Counted from the first letter of the stretch, positions 46,016-59,257 are shown. The stretch is DNA of 64,000 bases from Anisodus tanguticus (GCA_034509755.1 CM067539.1:62444513-62508512); one strand, 5' to 3'. A program made the numbers and translations. The notes: generated by a model not told the origin, from the letters alone.

Positions 46016-47379
46016 TGGATCTACTAAGATGTATTATGATCTCAAGGGTATCTATTGGTGGAACAAAATGAAAATGAGCATTGCGGAGTTTGTAGCTTAG
46101 TGCCCTAATTGTCAGCAAGTAAAAATAGAGCACCAAAAGCCCGACGTCTTGACTCAGAACATTGAGATTCCGATGTGAAAATGGGAAATGATTAATATGA
46201 ACTTTATTACGGGTTTACCTCACTCTTATCGTAAGTTTGATTCTATTTGGGTGATTGTTGATAGACTGATCAAATTAGCTCATTTCATGACGTTCAAAAC
46301 TATATACATAGTCGAGGACTATGTGAAGTTGTACATTAAGGAGATTGTTCGCCTTCATGGTGTGCTTATTTCTATTATATCTGACCGAGGTGCATATTTC
46401 ACAGCTAATTTCTGGAAGTCATTTCAAAAAGGTTTGGGCACCCAAGTTAATCTTATCATAACTTTCCACCCTCAAACGGACGGGAAGGCTGAGCGTACGA
46501 TTCAAACGCTCGAAGACATGCTAGTATCAACTTTTCGTACAATAACAATTATTATGCTAGTATCAAAATGGCTCTATATGAGGCTTTGTATGGACAGAAA
46601 TGTAGATCTCCTATCAGATGGTTTGAAATAGGCGAATAAGAATTATTTGGGCCTGACCTAGTGCACCAAGCCATAGATAAAGTGAAACTTATCCAAGAAC
46701 GGTTGTTAACCGCCCAAAGTCGTCAGAAGTCGTAATCAGATGTGCGACGGCGGGACCTAGAGTTCCAAGTGAATGATTGGGTCTTCTTGAAGATTTCTCC
46801 TAATTAGGGTGTAATGATATTTGGGAAAAAGGGAAAGCTCAGCCCAAGGTATATTGGGCCATATTGCATAATTCAAATAATCGGCCAAGTGGCTTACGAA
46901 TTGGGCTTGCCTTCGGAGTTAGAGTTTGCTCATCCGGTTTTCCATGTTTCTATGTTAAGAGCGTGTGTTGGGGACCCTTCCTAAATTGTACCGATTGACA
47001 ATGTGAAAATTACAGAGGACCTATCATATGAAGAAGTTCCTATTTCTATCTTAGATCGACAAGTCCCCATATGCATATAGGTATGGCGGGGCCCTGTCCC
47101 GACCTTAAGATGTCACGTACTCTTTAGAGGCTTGTATACAGTTGTCATGTGTATAGTAGTCGTATATGGCCTTGTCTATGTATATATGCATAGGTTGGGT
47201 TCTTCTGTTTGCAGGATTTTACGTAGCACATTTCCACTTTATTATTTCTATGTGTCAGCAGGTTACCTCATAACGGCCCTCGTGACCCATGCTTAATTAT
47301 AGTTAGGTGGTAAATACATAATTAGTGGTACTCAGCAAGTAAAGCCAGGGTGCCCGTTATGTCCCTCCGATTTGGGTAG
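46016..47379 (+). mobile_element. Ty3/gypsy chromovirus fragment (integrase and chromodomain region)
   Basis: Reading begins inside integrase: MYYDLKGIYWWNKMK, CPNCQQVKIEHQKP (zinc side), then 46188-46631 with NFITGLPHSYRKFDSIWVIV, IISDRGAYFTANFWKSFQKG and TFHPQTDGKAERTIQTLEDM. 46740-47100 gives PRYIGPYCIIQIIGQVAYEL, HPVFHVSMLRACVGDP and a chromodomain-like ISILDRQVP end. This is the Del/Tekay type. Gag and RT are missing, and stops occur at about 46098 and 46983. Confidence 0.75.
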
Positions 47380-48339
47380 TGTCGCGCCCTATTTTCGACC
47401 CGCTCCGAGGTCAAAAGCGGAGCACGGCGTGTTCGGGTGATTCCTGGGTAAAAGGATTAAGGAGTCGCCACCTAATTATTTTTTATGGTGAATTAGGACA
47501 CCTAAATATTTAAACCAAATGCTGCAATGTAAACTCCGATTTTAAGGTCTGCGAAACTATTTGAGATTCTAGGTAAGGGTTCTTTATTATCCTAAAAAGA
47601 ACGGGTTAGACATCCTTTAAGATCCGCTAACTTGCGGTTATCCGATCAAACTCAGGTTAATTATTACTAGAAAAATATATGTTAACAGATTTAAAGATGT
47701 TTGCAAATAATTAGTAAATGATGCATTTTAAAAAGAAAGATACGTGTAGAGATTTTTAAAATATGCATTTGTATAGTATTTAAAGAGAAATACATGTAGA
47801 GTTGAAAAAATATGTATTTGACAATTGATAGTAAAACAAATTTATTTATAATGCCAAAGAAGTAAAATTTGGGGAATCAATGAATTGTAAGTTGACAAAA
47901 GATAAACTTATTCAGTATGATTTAATAAAGCAAATAAAAGATGACAAAAGTTGTTTTGAAAATCTTGAATACGCGTGACGAGCCTAAAATAAATAAACTA
48001 GCGAAGGATTTCTAAATTTGAATTTAACCGAGCCTACAAATAAATAAGCTAGCGACGGGTTTCAAATCTTAAACTACCATATGAATTAATCCTAAGTTTG
48101 CCTATTCTAAGCATTTCAATAGTTACATAAGTGCGATAAATAATATTACAATACAGAGCGGGGTAAAAGCTGAATAAAAAGAAAGTAAATGAAATAAATA
48201 ACTCCGCGGAACATTTGCCTTTATTTACTTTAATCCCTGCAAGCTGTCAAGAACAAACGGTTAGAAACAATTAAATACAAATAACTTCATATCCGTATTC
48301 AAAACAGTGAATGTTTTGAACACGGAGGGCTCAGACTTA

Positions 48340-48545
48340 AATTTTGAAAAGAACATTCCAATCACGTCGTGGCTGCAAACATATGACTAATGTGGTTTAT
48401 TTTGATTGTCTCGCCTACTAAACGTGTTGGTCTCTCGGGTGAAATAGAAAAGATCACTATAATCACGTCGTGGCTGCGAATATATAACTTGTTGGTTATT
48501 TTAATCACCTCGCCTACTAAACATGTTGATCTCGGATGAAATAAA
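48340..48545. repeat. Two ~100-bp direct repeats
   Basis: Both copies contain AATCACGTCGTGGCTGC and TCGCCTACTAAAC, at about 48360-48440 and 48460-48530. Confidence 0.75.
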
Positions 48546-48949
48546 AAGGTTTAAGTCTTCATCATTGCCCAGAAGTTATATTTCCGTCTTTTCAACTGTG
48601 GAGGCCTCAAAATCGACGGATATTTTTCATTGGCCAGTGTAGTATCGTGTTCAAATCAGTAAAATTAAAATGAAACAGTAAACAACAGCAGCAGCAGACG
48701 GTAAAACAGTAAGCAGAAAATAATTTCCGAAAAAGAGGCGGTGTTTAGTTTAAAACAGTAAAAAAATAGTAAAATATCCGTTGCCCGGATACTCAAAACA
48801 GTGCTGAAAAACAGAGAAGTGAAACGAAAGAAAAGCGCGGCCTCGAACTCAATTTCGTCGGCCTTAATGCAATATTAATAAAACAATAAAACAGTAAAAG
48901 CAACGAGCAGTGAGCAATTAAAGTATCCAACCCAAGTTCTAAAATTCTG

Positions 48950-49375
48950 GAAATATCCAGATCGGGTCGACCCGACCCGGATCAGTGACCCGACCCGAAT
49001 CAGTGATCCAAACCCGAATCAAATTTTAACACCAAATTCAGATAACCAATAACAAGAATATGAAATGCAAGAAAATTTGGAAAACCCAAACCGGGTCGAC
49101 CCGACCCGAATCAGGTATCGAATCCGAAATCAAATGTTCACCAAATTCAGATAACCAACATACATGAATATGAAAATGCAAGAATTCTGAAAATATTACC
49201 CAAACCGGGTCGACCCGACCCGGGTCAGTGACCCGGTCCGAATCAGGTATCCAAAATCCGAAATCAAATATTCACCAATTTCAGATAACCAACATACATA
49301 AATATGAAATGCAAGAATTCTGAAAATATTACCCAAACCGGGTCGACCCGACCCGAACCAGGTGTCAAAATCAGA
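48950..49375. repeat. Four ~115-130 bp tandem repeats with CGGGTCGACCCG palindromes
   Basis: Each unit carries the perfect 12-bp palindrome CGGGTCGACCCG (starting 48963, 49092, 49206, 49339) followed by ACCCG, then AATTCAGATAACCAA-type text. They lie within the LTR/LARD unit. Confidence 0.85.
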
Positions 49376-50546
49376 GAATCAAAAGTGGAGAACAAACCTT
49401 TTCGGACTTGATTCTTGAATAACAAGGAAGACAAATACTTTTAAAATCAAGAACACCACAAATATTTTTATGTATATATGGAATAGTCTTCCGAAAAATC
49501 CCCGAATCTCTCCTTGGAAAATCCTCCCAAAAATCTGTCCAATCCCCCCTCAAAAATGAAGAAGAACATGGGGTATTTATAGGTGGATTCCCCCTAAAAA
49601 ACGAGTTTGAAATTCGAAATAAAGGATAAAAAATCCGATTTTGGAAGCGGATTTTGGGGGGTATGGGTTGCGGATTTTGTGGTGTCAGCGCAACAGAGGG
49701 GAGTTGGTGGTGGCAGGGGCGAGGTGACCGGCGACGTGGGGTCGCCGGTATGGGGGTGTGGGGTCGCGGCGGCTGAGAGTTTTGATGAAAGGGTTTGATG
49801 ATTTTTTTTTGGTTTTCTTATTTTTGTTTTGGTTTTAAGGTTTAAAGGGTTGTGTTTGATGGGTTGGGGTATAAGAAAATAGGGTGTTGGGCTTCAGTTG
49901 GGGCTTGGGGGAAATAAAGGAGAAAGGGGTCGAATGGGTTGGCCGGAAGTGGGGTTTGGGTTTTGGGTAAAAATTGTTTTGGGTTAGGGGATTTAGGAAA
50001 TAAAGGGGAGATGGTTGGGCTTGGGGTGTTTGGCCGGTTGGGCCTGGTAGTTTGGGGCTGGGGCGATGGGAAATAAGAAAGGGGGAGTTGGGCTTCGGTT
50101 TTTGGGAAAAAGGGAAAGGGAATTGGGTTTGGGAGATTTGTATTGGGTTGGGAAAATGAAATGGATTTGAAATTGTTTTGGGTTTAAAAATATAAAAGGG
50201 TTTTAACATTAAATATATATATATTTTTTTTGTAAAAGATGTGAATTATTTAAAATAACATAATGAAGTGATAATAAAAAATATAATATTTGCGAAATGT
50301 TCAATGCTTGATAAAAAACGGAAATGCGATGCCATTTTGCGAAAAAATAAAATAACATAGAATATTATGGATAAAACTATGATTATGATAAAGATGCAAA
50401 TGATAGTAAAAAATGCGAATAATAATAATAATAAGATATATACACATACATGCCTATATTTTAAAATTATTTTAAAAGTGTCAAAAATATTAGAAATTAC
50501 GAATAAAATCATAAAAGATGGGACAAAATTGGGTGTCAACAGATAG

Positions 50547-51595
50547 TGACAAGCATTGTGGAGCATAGTCTGCCCATTGTGGAGCACAATCACCAGCATA
50601 GTCTCCAATTGTGGAGCACAACGTATTATGAGGGGGCATTTTTGACATTTCGTTCTAGTAACTTTAAAAAATAATTCTATGGCTGTTTTTACAGCAGATG
50701 TGATAGCAGATAGCAGCACAACGATTACTTAGCTCATTTTTAGCATTTTCAAGCTTTTGCAAGGAAGAATCACATAGAGTTTTTAATTTCTTTTCAACTT
50801 TCATTATGTTTATGCTTTCTAATTAAGTTTTTATTGTGTTTTTCATTTCCATGAGTAGCTAAACTTAGATTCTAGGATTGCAAACCAATCCTAGTGTGTT
50901 ATTCCTAGTGGGTAACTAATTAAATGCTTGAATATGATTGGGTTGATAGTTATTTAGCTAATTACATGCATAATTTGTGAATTTGTGGTTGCAAACATAG
51001 ATTTATGTCCTAATTGTCTAAGTTCTTGCTTGAGAAAGAGGAACTAAGGTTGGGTTAATTATCTAACAAGAAATTAAGTGAATCAAGAGATTGATATTGC
51101 TTAATTAACGGGTCTGAGCTAGAGATAGCAATTACCAAACTTGGGTCACTAATAAATTGCCTTAATTCAACTATTTCATCTTGAGAAAGTGAATTTGAGT
51201 TAGACCACACAATATTGAGGAATATTGAGTGGGAGTTTAAGATATTGATGACCATAGCTAGACCAATCACCTATCAAGCTTAATTTAGTTTACCCAATTG
51301 GAATTATACCTAGGTGAGGGAAGCAATCCTAGACCTCAATCCATATTAGTCGCAACTCTTAGGTAATTATTTGCTTTCTTAAGTGCTTAGTTACTTGTCG
51401 ATTTCAATTCTTAGTATAAAACAAAAAACATATTTTCATTCTGGTAAAAGTTAAGGTATTTGATTGACATATATGAATACATTTTTCACAAAATATCCAA
51501 TTTTTTCTGTGGAATTCAACCCAAACTCGTTTAAATTATATATTTCATCGCAATAGCTTGCACCATATTTAAGGTGTAATTTGGGTGTTATCATA
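50547..51595 (+). mobile_element. Probable gypsy-type solo or truncated LTR
   Basis: Starts TGACAAGCATTGTGG directly after the LARD flank and ends ...TTTGGGTGTTATCA. The end resembles plant gypsy LTR 3' ends. No internal region. The left boundary coincides with another element's TSD, so it is uncertain. Confidence 0.4.
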
Positions 51596-53278
51596 GTATA
51601 CTTAAAAGAGCGGAATTTGACGTATGTCTCTTTTCAACTTTTCAACCTTTAAAATGGTTTCTTTGGCAAAGTTTTATATGCGTGAGGGACAAGCCCTCAT
51701 GGAACCTTAGGTGTATCATGTTATATATATATATATATATATTCGTGATTTTTCTTATCAAAGGATTGTTGAAACTGACTTATAAAGCTTTGGACTTTGG
51801 GCATGATTTACCCCTATAAGGGACATTTTATCCTTGATTTCAAAAGCTTGGATATTTCATGTGTTTTGTCTTGTGAACGGATCTTGTTGCAGTTGAAACT
51901 TATTTAATGATTTGAATATGGTTTTTAAACCTATTAATGACGTGATGTACCCCTACTAACGCAATGATGAACATAATTCATAATGAACTATTCGGCTTAT
52001 GCCATGATTTGATATTCGACTTCCATGCCATGATTCGTGATTCAGCTAACATGTCATGACTTTTACATGTTTGTGTTTGGGCCTGTATGGGCAAGTTGTG
52101 CTAGTCTAAAGGACGATTAGCCATTATGGATCCTGACGTATTACTTTTATGCATTGTTGTGTCAGTCCAGAAGACGATTGACCTTCGAGACGTGTAGCAC
52201 GGTGTATCTATTGATATGCTAATTCAGAGGACGATTAGTCTCTGTGGAAAAATAGCTCCGGTGTATCTATTGCTGTGCTAATCAAGAGGACGATTAGCCT
52301 CCGTGATAAAATAGCCCCAGTGTATCTACTGCTATGCTAGTCCAAAAGACGATTAGCCTCCGTGGAATAATAGCCCTGGTGTATCGAATGACTGTTTGCC
52401 TGTAAATTGGCATGTGTTACTCTGTTGATTGACTGCGAGTGGCTTGTTGATGATGTTGAGTTCATGATTGAAAAGATTTAACTTGATGAATGGTGTAAGA
52501 AGTTGAAATTAATATATTTATATGTTATTGGCTTTTATTGGTGATTTTACTAAGGTTATTGACTTATTATATCTTTGGGATTGAGAACTGTATTTTTAAC
52601 GAACTTAAGGTAACGAGACCGACTTAAGAATTCAAAGTGATTACTTCTTCATCGTTGACTTGTATTGGGTATTTACGAGATGTTATAATTTGTTTTGAAC
52701 TGTTTCTCAATATTATTTTCAATTACACTTATTAATTATATATTTTGTTATTAACTATTGTCCCGGAAACACTCATTGAGTACCCAGTACTCAAGCATAC
52801 CATTGTTGTTTTTTATGGTATGTTAGGTAACAAAGTATAGCAGGTTCGTGATGCGCCTACGGAGTAGGAGAACTTGCTGCTTTTCAGACTTATTGGTGAG
52901 CCCACACCCTTGTTCGTGGGACATCCTATCTATCTAGTTTATTGCTTCAGTTTCTGAGCTGCGTTCCGAAGTTAGCCTATTGTGTATGTCTCTTAGAAGC
53001 TCCATAGATAGTTGTTAGATTTGTGGGTAGATGTGGAAAGTCTCGTATGACTTATTGGGGCGCTTGCCATGTTTTACTACTGGTTAATTATATTAGACTT
53101 TCGCTGATTTCTTTTATAAATGTGGTCATCATTTCATTTAGCTATTTATGACTTGTATAAATTAATAATGAAAGATTATCAAAAGAGATTAGACGTTTAT
53201 TAATTTTATAAGGTGCTTTCGGTGTTGTTCATAGCATCAGATGCCTTTTGCGTCCGGGGTGAATTTTAGGGCGTGACA
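51596..53278 (+). mobile_element. Chromovirus (Del/Tekay-type) LTR fragment
   Basis: Ends ...GGGTGAATTTTAGGGCGTGACA, the usual end of this LTR type. It contains a short (TA)n at 51721-51742 and a tandem array at 52098-52385. The left side is truncated. There is no ORF. Confidence 0.55.
52098..52385 (+). repeat. Tandem repeat array of ~60 bp units
   Basis: About five units with the core GACGATTAGCCTCCGTGG and GGTGTATCTATTGCT, diverged at a few bases each. The array lies inside the chromovirus LTR fragment. Confidence 0.85.
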
Positions 53279-53282
53279 CTTT

Positions 53283-54236
53283 TCTAACAAAATCATTTCC
53301 AAAGTAATGACTACTAGGCTAAACATCTTACTACTTAAATTAATATCAGGTAACCAGTCTAGGTTCATAAGTGAAAGACTCATCATAGAGAATATTATAC
53401 TAACTCAGGAGGTTATTCATGGTATTAATGAAGAGATGAAGAACAATATTATTTTTAAACTTGACATGAAAAAAACTTATGATAGAGTGTCCTGGCTTTG
53501 TGTTATTTTCATTCTCAGAAGATTTGATTTTTCTGAATTCTTTATTGACCAAATTTGTAGACTGATATCAAATGTCCTGTACTATATTATTATCAATGGT
53601 GAAAGGAAGGGTTTCTTTCATTCAATCAGAGGTCTTAACACTTAAAATAATAATTCCCTTAACACTATCATGAGGCAGTTGAAGAAGTATGAGGAAGTCT
53701 CAGGTCAAAAAATTAATAATGTTAAGAGCATGTTTCTAACAGCTTCTCATGCAGTTATAGGTACTATTGAAAGGGTTAAGATAAGAACAAGTTTTCAAAT
53801 TGGAGAATTTCCCTCTACATACCTGAGGTGCCCATTTACACTGACATGAAAAGAATATCCCACTATGCAAACATCTTTTCCAAAATTGTCAAGAGAATAG
53901 GTGATTGGCAATGCAACCTCTTATCACCAGGTGGAAAGACAATTATAATTCAACAAGTTTTGTAGTCTCAGACTATGCATATACTGACAACTATTTCTCC
54001 TCCCAAAGCAGTCCTTAAGTAAATAAAGAAATACTTGGCTAAGTTTTTCTGGGGCCAAAATAATGGGAAGAACAAGTACCATTAGGGTTGTCTGGAATAA
54101 TTTATTCTATTCTTAGGATAAGGAAGGTCTTGGATTCAAATCTTTGTCTGACATTCATAATTCTTGTTTCATTAAAAGGTTGTGGAGATTCAGAACTCAG
54201 AAGAGCTTATGGACTGATTATATTAAGTCTAAATAC
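53283..54236 (+). pseudogene. LINE reverse transcriptase piece, broken
   Basis: 53307-53645 reads NQSRFISERLIIENIILTQE and IIFKLDMKKTYDRVSWL, conserved RT blocks of plant LINEs, ending at a stop after HSIRGLNT. The catalytic YxDD block is deleted: the next readable text is IMRQLKKYEEVSGQKIN, from beyond it. Further stops follow. Confidence 0.8.
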
Positions 54237-55360
54237 TGTTGGAAATTTGCCTTTGGCGGGAGTTGCGACCGACCAACTTTAACGGCTTAAACACTAGTGT
54301 AACGTATGTTGGAGAATCCGGGTTTTCACACATGCATGATCTACTAAGTACGTAGATAACCGTAGGGCCAAGAATCGTCAAATTTCATTGAGAAATGAAA
54401 GAGATATTGGTTCACGAAGTAAGGTGTTTGAAGCATGGAAAGTGTGGTATTGTGTGTAATTCTCCCTCATCGGTAGAGGAAGAAAGAATTGTTGTGTATA
54501 TAAGATTCGAAATTGGTTTGGGGTTTGGGACCCCAAGGGGTATCCCATGTGTTTAAAGGAGGGAGGACCTAGATGTGCTTCGGTTCGAGGAAAGACCACA
54601 CGCGCGCCGCCGCCGCCCGCCCGTCCCGTCCGGTCCGGTTCCGGTTCCGAGATTCTTTCAGATTTACAGTTTGGTCCCTGAAGTTTCAAGATGTGCAGTT
54701 TGGTCCCTCAAGTTTCCGAATCTGGACAACAAAGCGCTTGTTAAGCACTCAATTCGGCCATTTATTTTGGCTGAATTACTCCTCCTATAATGGCCAAATC
54801 CGTTGGCCTTTCACCATTTATGTTGGTGGCTTTACTACCTCCATAATGGCTATTATGGAGGCAGTTTTTCAGCCCCTCCCTCACCTATATAAACACCCCC
54901 TTACATCATTGTTGAACACTAAGACATATGCACGAAAATACGTAAAACAGATGCGAAAAACAAAGGTACGAAAATACACAACCGAAATAGTTTTCTTCCT
55001 ACAACTTCCAAGCATCATTTCGTTACTCAATATTCTTCACGGTAGCTCTTGAGTTTCCTTTGCTCAAGGGTTCCATTGCTGTTTTATCTTGGGAGACAAA
55101 TTGTCCAGGACGTATAAAGGATACATACGGGGCAATATTGTCTTAAGGACAGAGTGCTACACTCGACTCAACAAAAACCAATTTATATTTTTCCGTCTTC
55201 TATAAAACTGGAATTTCCAGTTTTTACTTGTGTAACTATTGTAATTTTCAGATTCCATGTTGAATTATTGAATCTTTGTTTATTCTTTCGAATACTTGTA
55301 ATAGTTAAATACTTCCCGTACTGCTTTATAAAGTACCATAAAGAGAAAAATCTCCCAACA
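54237..55360 (+). repeat. 5' LTR of the copia element
   Basis: Contains a GC-rich block (GCGCGCCGCCGCCGCCCGCC, about 54601-54620), the promoter TATA CTATATAAACACC near 54885, and a GGGGCAATATTGTCTTAAGG segment near 55129. Confidence 0.9.
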
Positions 55361-55404
55361 ACTTAAGACAATATTTGTATTGTATTACTATTAGTGTTCG
55401 AAAG

Positions 55405-58400
55405 ATGTCGGTCAAAAGTTGTGTGACCAAATCTGGATATGGAAATGGTTTTCTGGTAGAAGAGAGTGATGATGATGAACGTGTTCATGGTCTCACCGCT
55501 ACAAAGATCGGTGGGAACAAGCGCTCACGAGAGCTCGAGGATGTCAACTGGGACAAGAGGAGAAGAGTGAAGATGTTATTCTATCTTGTAGCGAGAAGGC
55601 CTATATCCGTCCCGGACAAAGGATCCGAATAATGGTGAGAAGGAAATGGACACTCGGTCCTCGATGAAGTGACCGAAGTGAGCCGAATCCGAAATTGGAA
55701 TAAGTATTTTTCTTACTTTTCAAGAATAAGGATTAAATGATAAGTATTTTTCTTACTTGTCAAGAATAAAGATTAAATTATGTCGATTAAAAATGGATTA
55801 AAGTAAGGAGGAATATGAAAATAATTTATATTCCTTATGCTTTAACAAATCGAAGTTTAATCTCATCTTCTTTTCCGTTTAAAGATTGGATTTTGTAAAC
55901 GACTTAAGAAGATCCGTTCTTTTAAGTGTAATTACTAAAGTGTGTAAAGTATGTTCGCACATACGAGGGAGTAAGATCCACCGATCGTGCGAAAACCGTT
56001 ACCACTCTTAAGTAAGCGCCAAGAATTATCTCGGGCACCAATCATAACGAAAGAAGTCTAAAAGTTAATGACGTTGAGCCCGTCATATTATTTGACGAAG
56101 ATCCTTCATAGGATGATATTGGACACTCGGTCATACAAAGCCTCCGGCGACTAGAGTGGGCCAAAATTCCTTTGATAGGATGATATTGGACACTCGGTCA
56201 TACAAAGCCTCCGGGTGACTAGAGTGGGCCAAAATTCCTTTGATATGATGATATTGGACACTTAGTCATATAAAGCCTCCGGGCGACGGAGTGGGGCCAA
56301 AATTCATTTCATAGGAAAAGTAATGGACACCTAGTAAGGTGGGCCGAGTTTCCAGTGTCCCGAATGATCCGAAGGCCTAAAGAAAGGCAAGAAAGAAATT
56401 GGACACTCGGTCCGCCAAAGCAACCGGAGTAGGCCGGAGTATCTAGATCACAAATGATCCGGTTACGCCCTAACCACGGGCAAGAGGTCGTTCATGTGAA
56501 GCAACGCCACCTCTAAAGTAGAAGCGAGTGGAGAGGTTGTCCTCAATAGGACTTCAAGGAATGAGATCACTCTAAAAGAGGTGATACATGTTCCTAACTT
56601 GGTTAAAGGACGTTGTTGGTCAAATCGATTTGAGACTAGTCCAACAGTCCGTAATAACTAACAAAGGGTACAATATGTCTATAGCCAAATGAATGATATA
56701 TTGTAATCCGTGCATCTATGACATCATAGATTAAGACACGTTAAATAGCAAGTCATTCAAAAGCTAATGATGTTGAGATTGTTGCCTACTGTCGACATAA
56801 ACCCTCAAAATGAATGTGAGGTAGACGAAGAGGCAAAATCACCTTTCCAAATTCCGTCAAGGGAATAGCGAAAGAAGCATCGCTCCTCTAGAACTTAGTC
56901 ACACCTACTTGGGTGATTTGAAGTTTATACAAAATAGAGGGGGGAGACAAGTACATTGTGATCTTCATTGATGATGGTACAACGTATGGAATCCTTTGTT
57001 TATTGAAAAGCAAAGATGAAGTTGTTGAAGCCTACAAAGCAGAAGTTGAAAATCAACTAAGCCTACGGATTGAGAAATTCGTAGTGATAGAGGGGGAGAA
57101 TGTGAAACATCATTCATTAAACGAATGTTCATTTCTCACCTCAGTCTAATGGTGTTAGCCAAACGCGAAGTCGTACGCCCAAATTATGAGAGGTAGCTTG
57201 GTAAAAGATGGGCTACCGAAATAGGTCAAGTTCGACCTAAGACTGTAGATTGCATATCCACTGGATCCGCAAATAACAAGAGTGTTGATCGCCTCTTGGC
57301 GTCAAAGAATGCTGAATTCTTTGGAGATAACTTTCCTTGGAAAAGGAAAATGAGTAATTGCTCAAGGTTAACAAGAACCCGCGAAGGCTCGACCGTCCGG
57401 AACTAGACGTTCCGTATCTTCATGACTCGAAAGTTGCTTGTCTATCCGGAACTTAATATTCCGGATAACGCAGAACTCGGGGATTCTAGATGTTGAACCA
57501 AGACGGAGCAAAGAGGGGACAAAGACTTGTTCCAGTCCTTCTAGCTTGTATGGTTGAGAACGAACCATGGACAATTGACAAAGAATTGTCATCTCCAAAA
57601 GCACTGCTTTGGAAAGAAGCTAAAGAGAGAAATAGATTCCATCATATGGAACTATACGTGTGTAATGGTTGATCTTCCTCCGGGAAAAGAATCTTTGGGT
57701 TGTAAAAAGTGCTCCCGTGTGAGTGGTTTCACATCCAGGGCCATTGTAGTCTTACACGGCATGGGTGTTGAAACAGCCTTCCCCACCGGAGAGTTGGAAG
57801 AAGAGGATCAGAATTGGTTTGCTGAACTGTTGGGCTTCCTTCTGAACTTTCATTTTGGTCCCTGAAATGTTAACATTTTGGTCCTGAAAGTCTCAAATAA
57901 AATAGAAACAATGAATCTGATCACAGAAACATTGACTCTGAAGTTAGAAAGCCAACAGTTGGGAAAACCAACGGTCTTAGAGTGAAAATCATATTGAAAC
58001 AAAGTCTCGATATGAAAGATATGAGTATCACGAGATGACATCTTAGGAATTGGATTTCTAAGACATCTAACGGATCGGTCGATAGTTGACAGCCTCGTTG
58101 AACCCACCAATAGATATGAATCATAGAACCGATTGGAATCATGGTGCACCCATAGACAAGGAGCGATATGCTCGGGTCACATGTAGTTCAATGTATTGTA
58201 TACACTACAACCGACCCGGTATCGTCCAACAAACGATCGGTTGAACTAAGGTTCACCGATGATCTTAATACATGATCAATAGAAGGCGTTAAGTCGGATA
58301 TGACGATATCCGAATTATTCGCTTATCTACGGATTATAGTATTCTGGATGTCCAAATGTTCCGAGAGAACACGGTGATGCAAAAGCTGGACATCGATCCG

Positions 58401-59257
58401 AAGAACACCAAAGCCACAAGTAAATGTGTATGGTGATTCTTGGAAAATCCTCTAAGCAAACTTGCATCGACCGATTCATGATGGTATCGGAGTTTATCGC
58501 TTTATACAAAGCATGAAAGAAGTTGAGTAACTTCACGACTCATTAGAGGACGTCCCTTATTGGGAGAAACCCGTGCCTTCGACAATTCTACACCGTGGCT
58601 AGCCGGTCGGCTTTAGGAAGGACACGGATGACGGCGTCCGGACATATCTGTCGGATCCGTCGGAGACATAAGACCGTATGGCGCTTGATCATCACGGGTG
58701 TCACTTCCTTGTTTACAAACTAAGGGACTACCCGGAGATCAAGTGTTCTCGCCTGTCTAGGGGAATGGGCTTAAAACCCAAAATATACGGACCAATACAA
58801 AGGTGGAAACCCAACCTTACGAACCGGAGATCCCGTAATTTGGTTCAATGGGAAAACTAAGTTGTAAAGGTTCGGTTGATCGCTTCGGTGGAAGCATGAG
58901 CACTTCGGATAGTGATTTCGAAAAGAAACACCAAATCCAAAGCCGTTCCCGCGATAGACGTTGAGTGCTATCTCGCAAGATGGGTAAAGGTTAAGTTTTC
59001 AAAACTCGTAATGATCCTCAACAAGTTGAGGTTAGGTCTTTGGGAAACTTTTAATGGTTCCTAACACTTGTGAAGTGGGGTATAACAGATACCTTGTAGG
59101 AGACCACCTATTTAAGTGCGAGGACGGGCCCCTCAAATTGAACGCACTTAAGAATCCAAGACGTTGTCCAATGCCAAAACGGACAAAACATTACGAAGAA
59201 GAGAGTAAGGGAATTTGTTGTGTTGGTACCGTTGTCTTGGCTTACACTAAACACTGA
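55405..59257 (+). pseudogene. Copia gag-pol remnant
   Basis: Only scattered pieces are readable. A basic/acidic 75-codon ORF lies at 55405-55632. Integrase core text FIDDGTTYGILCLLKSKDEV and AEVENQLSLRIEKFVV is at 56958-57149. RT text KQSLDMKDMS is near 57995. RNase H text with SEFIALYKA is near 58492, followed by a decayed LEDVPYWEKPV-like stretch. Order is consistent with copia. Stops are so dense that no domain is intact. Confidence 0.6.
56109..56312 (+). repeat. Three ~67-bp tandem repeats inside the copia element
   Basis: The units share GATGATATTGGACACTCGGT, CATACAAAGCCTCCGG and GTGGGCCAAAATTCCTTTG. They are clearly tandem and slightly diverged. Confidence 0.85.

Larger units (their letters stand above)
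47380..50541 (-). mobile_element. 3.16 kb solo LTR / LARD-like unit
   Basis: The ends are TGTCGCGCCCTATTTTCG and ...GGGTGTCAACA, with 5-bp flanks GGTAG (47375-47379) and GATAG (50542-50546), one mismatch. On the minus strand it starts TGTTGACACCCAATTTTG and has a TATA box CTATAAATACCCC near 49576, so minus is the likely sense. A sequence like the Ogre/Tat primer site, GGTGGCGACTCC, lies near its end (about 47475-47464). It contains tandem repeats (48340-48545, 48950-49375) and a strand-asymmetric G-rich block (49800-50180). No real ORF. Confidence 0.55.

Noticed and set aside
48950..49375. CRISPR-like array
   Set aside because: Repeats are tandem and long, with no unique spacers, in a plant nuclear retroelement.
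49835..50209. 124-codon minus-strand ORF rich in Pro, Lys and Phe
   Set aside because: Comes from a strand-biased low-complexity block in an LTR-like unit; no domain.
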